In this document: positions 37,795-47,602 of the stretch, piece after piece
Numbering within the stretch: the first letter of the stretch is position 1
Layout: each line of letters begins with the position of its first letter
Assembly: GCA_019096065.1 (NCBI GenBank)
Contig: JAGUCH010000001.1
Span: 3,534,001-3,598,000 of the forward strand
Direction of reading: 5' to 3'
From: Paracyclopina nana
Taxonomy: Eukaryota > Arthropoda > Copepoda > Cyclopoida > Cyclopettidae
DNA length: 64,000 nucleotides
Notes under the pieces: model-generated
Seen by the model: only the letters and a program-made list of their open reading frames with translations
Database searches by the model: none
Told to the model about the DNA's origin: nothing
Position numbers and translations under genes: made by a program

Positions 37795-40586
37795 ATGCCT
37801 CGAAAAAAGAAAGAGAAGATCATGACGAACGCTGAAAAGCAACGTTTGAAACGACAGATGAAGACAGCAAAGAAAATGCTACGTGAAATAGAAGGTCGTC
37901 TTGAAATGGAGGAGAGGCAAGCCAAGTTGCGTTTGAATCCGGGCATTAATGAGCCAAACATGGTTGGTCCAGGTACTTTTGAGTGCGATATAGTAAACAT
38001 TTGCTCGGACAACGTGAGGGATATTGTGAAGCAAAACACCCGTTTATGGAAGGAGTATCAGAAAGTGGACCCAAAGATGCTGCCACTTCCTCTACTGGAT
38101 GCAAATGTTGACGAATTGAATAAGGAGATGTCAATTCCTGACACATCTGAAGACAGTGATGCATTTGCTGGCTTTGTATCACCAGATGAAAGGAAGGAGA
38201 GGTATATATCTCGTCACGAAAAGGAGCCACTGCCATATGAGCAACGAAATGTCACTTTCAACAACAGAGAACCTGACTCTGAGAAGTCTATGTCTACCAG
38301 TTCCGAGATCGATGACACCAACCTTAGACGGACCATTTATGAGCAATTCTGTGACAAAAATGGGTTCGCCGAAATTGCTGAATTGAGAGCTTATGAAATC
38401 ATCAACAACATCCCTCTTCTTGAATTCCGACCGCCACTGCTTCCACCAATTCTTGAGGATGAGTCCAAGCCTGGAAAAGATAGAGCAGTCGTACTAGAAA
38501 GTGGCTTCAAAGTGGACGAATTAGCTGCAAGATTGGAACAGATTTCGTTGCGCAACGATGACAGTTCGTGTTCAGAGAGTGTAAGTGCTATTAATGAGAC
38601 ATCCATGGCCAATTCATAGTACATTTCTTTTAGGTTAAAGATGACATCTCATCAATCAAAAGCAACGAATCTAGTGGAAAAGAGCATGGAAATGCGGATA
38701 CGGACAATCTAGCCATGGGCCATGGTGTTGGACATCGCAATATGCCTTACATTGACATTGTGAGGTTTATCATCTATCAAAAATCATTGCCAACAGTGAA
38801 GCAGAGGGATGAGGCTTTGGAAACCTTTGTTCTTGCAATGACATCGAAATTCATTATGAAAAAAGTGCAGTCTGACTTCCTGTGGAATGTGGTTCGAGCT
38901 ATCATTCAGGTTTATGATAAAAGCAAACGGAAGCCAATGTGCTACAAGTCGATTCGATCAAAGTGGCTTCGTCTCATGCCTCGGGCATTAATTGACTTTG
39001 AATTTGTGGATCAGTTGACTGGTGAAAAATTCAATGTCACTTCTGATCATTATCCGAAACGTGAATATCCACTGAAGCAATACAAATGCACTTCACAATG
39101 GACAAAGGTGGCTGTGGAAGATGTTTATCGCCATCATTGCCGTGAGCACCCAAAAATGCCTACTGTTGCGCCATACAGTGTCAAATATGACTTGGGGGTA
39201 GATGGTGTGCCTTTGTCCAACAGTGGCCAAAATCAAATGACGCTAGTGTGCATACGTTTTGAGTGTTGCAGCAAAATGATTTACATTGGTGGAGTTCACA
39301 TTTATGTGACCGATGAAAAACTCATTCTGCGCCGGAAAATCCGTGAATTGGTCATTAATGGGCAAGACAAAGGATTTATACTACGAGTTGTCATTGCAGA
39401 CAGTCCGATGCGAGCAAAGTTGAAATGCTTGAAAGGACATTCTGGAAGGTACAGCTGCGACAGGTGCTATGCACCAGGAAAAAGCATCAATGGCCGCATT
39501 GTCTTCCCTTATAACTCTGTGGATTACAAGGAGAGGACTCATGTCGAGTGGATTCAAATTTTGGAACGCAAGAAAAAGGCGGACAGAGAAATGACAATTG
39601 ACGAATGTTTCGGGATCTCTGGTGAGAGTCCTTTTCTGGCCATTGATGGGTTTGACATAGTCGTTCAAGTGCCAATTGAACCCATGCATAACCTTTTTCT
39701 TGGAATGACCAAGGCAATGATCAATAACATCCTTGCACGCACAAAGGGGAAGAACAAATTTCTTGAAAGGTTCGACAATCAGTGGAAAAAGTTCAATATT
39801 CCAATTGATTTCAACAGAAGGCCAAGAACACTTGAAGCAAACCTTGGCCATTACAAGTCTGGTGAGTATGCAGCTATTGTCTTCTGTGCTCCATTTGCAT
39901 TTGCAAGAGCAATCATTGGTGATGAAGGGCAGGCATTAAAGAAAGTCTGGCTGCTGTTCACATACCTGCTTCGCATTGTCTTCTTTGAAGATGATCAGTA
40001 CTGTGAAATTGTCAATGCATACCCCATTCATGACCTGCACAAGATCTTCTATGCCTTGTATCAAGAAGTATTTGGGATTCAGAAATGCTCGTTCACAGTT
40101 CACGAATTCTATCATATCAGGGATACTCGTAAGAACTTCACTATGAGTGAGGTCAGTGCTGAGCCGATCGAATCATTCTTTTCCTATCTGAAGCAAGTTT
40201 TGTGCAACAACACCATTTCAGTTGGCAAACAGCTCATGGATGCCGTGAACATGGCCAATCTAGGGGAGCATTCCTGCACACGAGACATGAAAGTCATCAT
40301 TGGTGATCGGCGCGCTAATACAAGAGATGATCTCATTTACACCAAGGATCGAAAATTCTTTCAAGTTATTGACCAAGTGGATGACTCCTACTTCTGTAGA
40401 AGCATTGAGACCTCCAAGTACAAACGTGAAGAACTCAATTTCCTTGATTACAGTATTGTTGGTGTAGAAGTGAAGGAATCAGTTTCAGCAGAGATATGTA
40501 TTGTTAAGGAGACGGATGTCACAGGCAAAGCTGTTTTGGATGGCTCCATCTTGATTGCAATTCCAAAGGACGCACTTTTGGCTTAA
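37795..40586 (+). CDS. DDE-type transposase of the 8.86-kb element
   Basis: Two exons, 37795-38580 and 38634-40586, join in phase 0 to give 912 aa. The basic N-terminus (MPRKKKEKIMTNAEKQRLKR) looks DNA-binding or coiled. The second exon carries features of a widespread animal transposase-like family: LGVDGVPLSNSG (Asp about 452), VIADSPMRAKLKC (Asp about 518; the family's CDAPAR position), then the zinc-knuckle-like KGHSGRYSCDRC, VPIEPMHNLFLG (about 611) and SAEPIESFFSYLK (Glu about 772/775), giving a plausible D-D-E set. Assignment to CMC/EnSpm is by remembered similarity only. The single 53-bp intron contains ATTAATGAGAC. The reading frame is intact with no stops, so the element may be autonomous. 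AATAAA follows at 40666. Confidence 0.82.
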
Positions 40587-40665
40587 AAGAATTGTTTCTC
40601 TCCAACCCTTTGTTCACACCATGTTTTGCCCATTAATTTGCAAAGAAAAATTAATCAATACTATG

Positions 40666-40671
40666 AATAAA
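40666..40671 (+). terminator. polyadenylation signal AATAAA of the transposase gene
   Basis: AATAAA lies 80 bp after the transposase stop; a second one follows near 40723. Confidence 0.5.
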
Positions 40672-41265
40672 TTTCAATGAATACATGTTGTTGTCAGAGC
40701 GACATAATGAAAAAATATTGCAAATAAAAAAATTATCTTCTATTCATGTACCGTGGCTTTTATTTAATTACAGTAGGTTGCGGCGTATTAGCATGTACAA
40801 CAAAGAATAACAAATCTCACAGTGTTGATAGTCCAATTAAAAGTTCTTGAAGAATGGCTCATATTAACACATGACATTAATGAGCGAGGCAATGTTAACA
40901 CAATTATTAGCTCATTTAAAAATGACATGCAATGGACAATTCTAAGTCATTTTATAATGGCCCATATCGATTGCATCCATTAATGAGTCATTAAAGATTG
41001 CTCAATTTTGACGAAAAACTTAATTATTCATCTCATTTTACAATGAGTAACAATGGGCAAGCCATGGCGTCTTGGATAGCCTGGTATTATGCCCATAGTT
41101 GACTATGAGCATATCATGACTCATTCAAGGTTCAATAATTCTGGTGGGGTTGCTTGTCGTCTCAGGAAATGCATTATTGGTCCAAGTTTCTTGTCGTAAT
41201 ATGCGGCTAAACAGTTTTTAGCCATCCCTATCAGGAGAAGTAATTTTAACAAATAATTTGCACAT

Positions 41266-43552
41266 TTATAGGTGGGCTCCTAGCCTATCCATTTCTTCGA
41301 TCATAAAGTCAATATCTTCCTCTCTGATGGCTGGGTTGGACAAAATATTTCTGAAGAAATTTGGCATGTCTCCCAGAGGCTGATAGCTGAACATCAAGGT
41401 TCCAGCCATCATCATTTCTTTTTTGAGCTGAGTGGTGACCTTTTGAAAAGGATGGAATTCAGGATACCGGCATATTTATGGCAATAATAAGCCCTGCCGC
41501 TTAAGTCAAGTAGGGTAGTCAGCGCCGTCTTGCGCCAAATTTGAGCGCGCAATTTTCTAGGCAGGCTGCACGGTACTGTCTGCCCACTAGGGCCATTCGG
41601 CCATAGTGCAGTACGCGCTTAAGGTACCGCCATCTCTGGACAGTTTTCTCAGCGGCAGGGCTTATAGTTACCTTGCCCAATTCAATTTGCTTCTCCTTGG
41701 TCATTTCTATACCTCGCAGGCATTTAGGCAAGTACCAGAAGCACACGTTTACGCATTCTGGATCATCATTAACAAATAAAACTTGTCTGATAAGTCCTTC
41801 ATTCTGTCAACTTGTACTTTATGAGACCCATCAAACGGTCAACTTGATTTTCCATACCACTCTTCCCCTAAAAATAGATTTTAGCGCTAAGATGGATCAA
41901 GGAGACTAGGAAGCTATACCTTTGCCCTCCACATGTATCTTCCGCATTGGATAACTTTATCACCGGTATCGAATTGCACGTCATAATGCTTATACTATTG
42001 GAATAAATAGTCTGCTGCCAAAGTATTGCAGTCATGCAGAATACCCTGAAAATCAACACGATCTCATTAACTTGTTCGTCGATCGTCATACCTATAAAAA
42101 TTGTCAAGTACCTTTTCCTTCAGGTGGAATGTGGCGCACTGCAACAAGGTTCCAAGAGCTTGTGTGGATTCCATGTTACCGAGTCTGCTCTTTCGACCCC
42201 TGAAAATCTGGTTGGCCTGTATTTTTCACTCATTAGCGATCCACCTCCCCATGCAGCCTAAATATTAATATCTTCATTGAAACAATTGTGCTAATTAATA
42301 TTTTTTAGTGGCTTACATCAACATGCATCCACATATTATGCTTTTGGCAAATATCAGCAATATCTTTGATGGGATCGAATGCTCCCATGACAGTAGTTCC
42401 TGCAGTGCAATTGACAAAGAAAGGCGTTTTTCCTTGGCTCTTGTGCTCCGCAATCATTTCTTCAAGAGCACTTGCCAGCATACGTCCCCTAAAAAAACCA
42501 AAGCCATTGCCAAACCATGCGCACTAATAATCTATTTTAACTATATTTACCTCTCGTCACAACGAACTGGGTAGCAGTTTTCTGTACCAAATCCAGCGGT
42601 TGCACAAGCTCCCTTGATGGAGTAGTGACACTAGCAGGGAAAAATTAATGTTGTTTGCTTAATTCCATGGAACTTAGAAAGACCTACCTGGGAAGATGTA
42701 TAGATGGCAAACTTAGAGTTGTACTCTTGGGCTCCTTTGGATTTAATGGCAGGGAAATGCTTGTGTCTCACGCAAAGGAGAGCATACAAGTTCGAAATGG
42801 ATCCACCGGGGGCCCAAACAGAATCTCCATCTTGGTATCCTATGATTTCCCTCATTTTGCTCAGAACCTGGCAAATGTAAGCTAGACACAAAAATTTTCA
42901 GTTCAAATAAATTGTTCTCACTTCATGTTCCATCATTATGAAAACTGGAGCAATTTTGTATGTAAACATGTTGGTATTGGCCATTGCGGCGAGCCATTCT
43001 CCTGCCATGGAAATCATGTCCAGTCCTTGTGATAGCTGATTCAAGAATTTTGGGTGACCTAAAAGACATAATTTGTAAGATAAATATGGATGCACAACAC
43101 AAGGAGAATAGCTACCTGTTTTGATTTGGTATTTAAGCATATCTTTGCAATCAACCAGGATCTGATCAAGGTTTTGGGGCTTGTCTGGCAGTGAAAAGTC
43201 CATGACTTCCAAAAGCTGGTGGGGGTGGTGGAAATCAACAATTTTCGTCTTTCTGTCATTGCTCTTTTTGATGAAGTCAATCAAAATTCCATGGACCTCG
43301 GTTAAAAAGGCTTCGGTGTTTATTTCAGTCTTGGGTCCATTCAAAACAGGCAAAAGATCTATTTGCAATGTTACAGCTTCTCGTCAACTTAAGCATCAAG
43401 AAAATTATAGATACCAGAGAAATGAAGATTTCCAACCTCGATGATTGGAGACTTTTCTCTCTCAACATCTTGGCTGTTGATGATGTTTTCAGTTTTGGTT
43501 TCCTCAATCACTACATATTTGTTGTCGGAATGCAACTGAGTGCCAAAAGTCA
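41266..43552 (-). pseudogene. CSAD/glutamate-decarboxylase-like pseudogene, intron-containing
   Basis: The ancestor was a group II PLP-dependent decarboxylase, best matching cysteine sulfinic acid decarboxylase. Intact-looking exons read [83 protein letters not shown] and [15 protein letters not shown], reaching the PLP-lysine site [10 protein letters not shown]. Lesions: a 1-bp loss near 42150 right after NPHKLL shifts the frame; an in-frame TAG at 41995-41997; about nine codons missing between IQCGR and MWRAK near 41935; a frame break near 41802 (LTE followed by EGL in another frame). The last exon (41266-41439) still reads GTLMFSYQPLGD to the stop. Introns remain, so it arose by gene decay or DNA duplication, not retrotransposition. 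Several lesions make a single base-calling error an unlikely explanation. Confidence 0.85.
41490..41662. mobile_element. 173-bp MITE in a pseudogene intron, TA target site
   Basis: The ends are AGCCCTGCCGCT and the exact complement AGCGGCAGGGCT (12 bp), flanked on both sides by TA, which suggests a Tc1/mariner-type non-autonomous element. It is GC-richer than its surroundings and lies between the last two exons of the decarboxylase pseudogene. Confidence 0.75.
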
Positions 43553-44375
43553 TTGTGCCTTTTGGGAGACTGACAAGCAAAGAGAAAGACTTCAACCAAT
43601 CCTGGACTTTTATACAAAAACTGGGCAGGGTACAACAATATTGCATGCCTTCTTAAATTGAACAGTATTTAGTTACTTTTTCAATCTTAGACATTTGGAG
43701 GGGGCAACCAATTTTTGCATTCTTGAAAAGGAAAATGCATTATTTTTATCAACTTCAAGAAATACAGTTTCTATGTGACAGCCTGTATTGGCCTTGCAAT
43801 TGGTACACTTGATTGTCTAATTATGCGTCAAAAAATGATGAGAAACACTTGTTAGTACAATTCATAATACTATGCCAAATGATCTGAAGTGTTGATAGCT
43901 TTTTAGCAATCCTCAAAGCTTGAATTGCATTGAGATATGACAGTTGCTAGGTGCTGTTGCCACCTGTTTGAACTATATACAAAGAGCCATAAAACTGTAT
44001 TTTTTCAATTTGCACATGAAAATTGTTTTAAGCATCCAGTTGTCAAGTAAAGTCCATATGAAAGAGGCCTATACAAATAAGTGTGTAATTTTGACTAATT
44101 ACAAACTGCTTATGTCAATATTCAAAAGATCTCCAGGAGCATCTCCTTCATGATGTACTACTACACATGCAAAAGAAGACTTATTAAGTATGACTCTTGT
44201 TAAGGTGATAGTATATTTCACCACAGAATGAGAGGGTCGTGGTGCACTCAGCACACTACGCACACTATGATGTGGCATGTGAATTTCTTTTCAGTGTGCA
44301 TTTTACCAATTCATAAAAGGCACACTGAAGTGACAATGAGATGATAAATAGGGAAGTGCAAAAAAATTATCATAG
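43553..44375. other. intergenic region, no gene supported
   Basis: Upstream of the pseudogene. A hairpin-forming pair CAGTGTGC / GCACACTG lies at about 44298-44330. ORFs such as 43944-44153 have no support. Confidence 0.45.
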
Positions 44376-44430
44376 CACGGTGGATCAAAAAGCAGATTTT
44401 ACGCGCACGAGAAATTACGTCAAATCGTAG
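44376..44430. mobile_element. diverged fragment of the Transib-like MITE family
   Basis: It begins CACGGTGGATCAAAAA and continues with ACGCGCACG then AGAAA, the same order as the element at 59651. No matching right end was found, so it is truncated or too diverged. Confidence 0.55.
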
Positions 44431-44684
44431 ATTTCCGATTTTTGCACAACTTTTCGGCTCCTAATTAGAATGACTTCTAGGCTACCTTAAGAGCACAAAT
44501 TAATGTAAATTGACAGATAAAGATTCAAAGGTGCAGAAAAATAATTTTTGGAAAAAAGTTGATTTTGGCAAATTCAGTAGAACAGCAATTTTGGGCAAAT
44601 TGAGCAAAAATTAGCTCTAGCAGACTTGACAAAGTATTCAATTATAGGTGGAATTGCTATGGAAATCACTGCTTGATGCGAATT

Positions 44685-45279
44685 TAAGCATCATAATCAA
44701 AGACGGCGAGGAAATTATTGTAGCCTGCCTGAATTTTGAAACCAGGTCTGAATAAGCTGCCCCACTTTGTGCTTGCGCTGCTTTCTCAAGGACAACCGGG
44801 GAAGTCAAAAAGATCCAAAAGAAAGAAAACGAGGAAGATGGTGAATATGTCCCCATGTCAGTGGTGGAATTCCTTGATGCCATCAAGGAGCCTTTAAAAG
44901 ACCAATACCTTCCAGAAGCCAAAGGGAAAACCATATATGCTAGCCTTTTAGGTACTGCTGCACATTTATCACCCATTCAAAACGTCCAGATAAAAATCTT
45001 TAAGGAAAAAGAATATTCTCTAAGAGAATCAAGCTGATATTTTGAAAGGTGACTTTGTTCATGGAATTGGAGAATATTCGCCATGGAAAGCTAAAAGGGT
45101 ATGAGGGCATTTTCACGACTAATGCAAATAGGCTTACACAGCATATTTCTCGACTCTTGGGCTACCAAGTCATTTCTACTGTGCAAGTCAACCAATATGA
45201 AGATGCCAATGGCACCAGACCTTTTGCAGAAGCTCCTAATGATCTTGTGACCGAAGTTGCTCTAAAGTGGTTTGACTGA
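44685..45279 (+). pseudogene. frameshifted relic of an unidentified protein-coding gene
   Basis: A protein-like reading runs through all three frames: DGEEIIVACLNFETRSE, then a stop; GEYVPMSVVEFLDAIKEPL to about 45034; ADILKGDFVHGIGEYSPWK to about 45105; then YEGIFTTNANRLTQHISRLL and FAEAPNDLVTEVALKWFD to TGA at 45277-45279. Two frame shifts and at least one stop show decay. No introns are evident. I do not recognise the family. Confidence 0.55.
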
Positions 45280-45463
45280 TCAAGCCAAATGTGCTAAAAA
45301 TTGTACATATGATCTCCAGTAAAATAAACAAAATTTATTGCATTCAAAGTAGAGTAATCGACTTTTTGTGTGCCACTAGTATTTTCCTTGTCTGCAGAGT
45401 GCATAAAGTGCAATGACTGGCCGAACTTGTAAAGATAAATCAATGCACAAAAAGTGTGTTTAC

Positions 45464-46207
45464 TCAATTGTTGCCCTCTTTTTTGTGGGTGAGCACAATT
45501 GGGTCCAAAGTTTGCTTCCAGCCTACGTTACCCCCGTTATAGTTAACGGATAAGTGCAGAGGCCGGTGCTGGCTTTGAGCATGCTCATCAATTTTTATCT
45601 GAGCAGATTTGGGCAGTCGTTTAAGCGGGGTCAATTTGCGGGGCCTGACAAGGCCCAGGTTGTGCCTATCGAGAGAGTAGTCGAAACTGGTCGAAGCAGA
45701 CCACGATGAGCTACGAGAGGATGAGTTTGTGGCAGATTCAATGTTTCGGTTGAGCGAAGTCGAAGTCCCAGGCCTGTAGTCCAATTCATTCGACTGCCTC
45801 TGCAATTCAACCAGTTTTTTTAAAGCGACCGAATTTTCTCGCTTTGCTCAACGTACTACTTGTTGTACCTGGTTCCGTTCAAAATACATGTTGGATAGGG
45901 TCAACAGGTCTGGTGGAGTCGACTTTCGCTTCTCGCCGCTCGGACATATTTCCATCTCTTCATTTTGCTCGTATAAAGGGGGTGCATTTGAGAGGTCCAG
46001 TAGCGAAGATCGGTCCATTTGGTCAAAATCCTCAAGCAATGACTCGGACAAAGCAAGACCAGTGGGTGGAACTGGAGTGGAAGTTCTTGGAACAGAGTAG
46101 CTTCGCTTCAGCTCTGCACCTCGGCCAAAACTCAAACTCAGTTGAGGAAACTGCACAGTTTTCAAGGCGTCGTCTTCTTGGATTTCAAAAGATACGGATT
46201 TTTTCAT
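45464..46207 (-). CDS. disordered Ser/Pro-rich protein, unknown function
   Basis: Two exons, 45869-46207 and 45464-45799, give 224 aa. The intron (45800-45868) is 69 bp, a multiple of three, with GTACAA donor and TTGCAG acceptor, and contains an in-frame TGA. The protein is polar and low in hydrophobic residues, starting MKKSVSFEIQEDD, with clusters of Ser and TP/SP sites (RTSTPVPPTG, SSSRSSSWSAS). KSVSF resembles a PP1-docking RVxF motif. No folded domain is recognised. An intron is preferred over stop readthrough because both splice sites are good. Confidence 0.6.
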
Positions 46208-47395
46208 AGTATGATATTTCCATCATCAATGCTCGCACTGGACTATCGCCTGAACGGCTGCTGATTGGGCTTTTTATGGCCTATTTAGAATGCATGCAGT
46301 GTAGTGGTGTTCTTTAATGCCAGGTACTGAAAAGTCCTTTCCCACAAAATACGTTCCGCCGTATGTGTAGGCACTGACATAGTACACTGGCACAGTGGAC
46401 CAGAATCAGTCTATAGTTCATCTAATTAGCTGACAAATTAACTCTAAACTGGGTTAATCAACTTTTGCATGCTACTTTTAAGCTTTGGATAAGTAGCAAA
46501 GGATCAAATAGCGTGCAATGAATTTGGAGTTGATATTCAAATGGATCCTCCTAAATGCACAAGGCTAATTTGCGTACTATGCATAATAAAAATCTGTTCA
46601 TTAGCAAAGCATTCCTTCCTGTCAAAAGCAAGGGCAACTTTTTGAAGCGCGCTAGAAATTGTATTCTTACATTGCATGTCTTATTAATGGGTAGATTTAC
46701 TAGCAAATTGTCGCGGCTCGACAACCCAATCAATACCGCTAAAAAATAGGTCAATGCTAAAGTTGTTCATTTTTTATGGCTTTGGTAACCTAAATCGTGC
46801 CAAGCACGTGTGGTGACAATTAGCTAAAATCATCAAACATTTCACGAGTTCATCTCTATTGATAAGCGGTCCCTAATGTTGCTACTAGTAAAGCAACTTG
46901 ACAGATGGTGAAAGCTGTTATGTATCAAGCCATCGTGGATACGGCCTTCGAGGACACGTACGTAGTATATTTAATGCAGTGTCTAGCATAACATTAATTA
47001 CACGGCCTTGACCTTGTTTTCTTTGAGGGTCCTTCAACCTGTTTTTTCAAAACTGACAAGTGTCTATATGGCTTATTGAAAACGAAGTCAACAATAGAAG
47101 CCAAAACAGCATTTGATGTTCTAATCTAAATACCACGGCTTTTTTTTCAATTATTTTGTATGGAATTATCTTCAAGGATCTATGCGATTTCAAGAATTAG
47201 GTGATGTCTTACCTTAATGCAACTCGACAGCCGAAAAGATCTTTTGAAATAATGTCATCAGTTTTGAACCAACATCTTGTCACACACAAATACACTGAAC
47301 ACAAGGCAAACTTTTGAGGTCACTTAGCAGAAGGCCTTTCAATTTAGGTTGTGCGCATGAATCGTATCAAACGGATGCAAACATTGCTGTGACGA
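46208..47395. other. intergenic region, nothing supported
   Basis: AT-rich. Overlapping ORFs at 46551-46754 on both strands are shadows of each other with no homology. Confidence 0.45.
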
Positions 47396-47602
47396 ATGAA
47401 AATGACATCGCAACAGCAACAAAAAAATTCTCCAACTAAAAGTACTCAAACTGAGCTCCGACTTCGGAGCATGCCACAGTCTGTGGCACACAGGTCGCCA
47501 GCATCAACTAGTTTTACCAAGCAGAGAAGTTTAGGCCAGATAGCTACAAAAACCCGACAAAAATTAATGAAAAAAGCCCATAACATCCCGTTTTGCGCTT
47601 AA
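47396..47602 (+). CDS. small uncertain ORF with a dynein-light-chain-like motif
   Basis: 68 codons from ATG to TAA, Gln- and Ser-rich, no domain. The stretch SPTKSTQTELR contains KSTQT, which fits the LC8-binding KxTQT pattern. Start context and splice partners are unclear; it may be an exon of a larger gene or non-coding. Confidence 0.3.
   Translation: MKMTSQQQQKNSPTKSTQTELRLRSMPQSVAHRSPASTSFTKQRSLGQIATKTRQKLMKKAHNIPFCA

Larger units (their letters stand above)
32295..41149. mobile_element. 8.86-kb DNA transposon with two divergent genes
   Basis: The left end begins CCCCACCAGAAT (32295) and the right end finishes with its exact complement ATTCTGGTGGGG (41149); past 12 bp the inverted repeats diverge. 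Flanks read TTGCTTTTT and TTGCTTGTC, a possible 9-bp target duplication with two mismatches; a 2-bp TT duplication is the other reading. Inside are a transposase (37795-40586, +) and a charged accessory protein (33007-37254, -), which diverge from a shared promoter region. The transposase resembles CMC/EnSpm-type animal elements, but the ends are not CACTA/CACTG, so the superfamily is not settled. Both genes are intact, so the element may be recent. Confidence 0.82.

Noticed and set aside
38391-39851. Minus-strand ORFs of 76-156 aa
   Set aside because: Antisense of the transposase exons.
42308-42574. 88-aa plus ORF and other plus ORFs in 42655-43661
   Set aside because: Antisense shadows of the decarboxylase pseudogene exons.
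45848-45850. TGA as a recoded (selenocysteine or readthrough) codon in the disordered-protein gene
   Set aside because: A 69-bp intron with good GT and AG sites removes it in frame, which is simpler.
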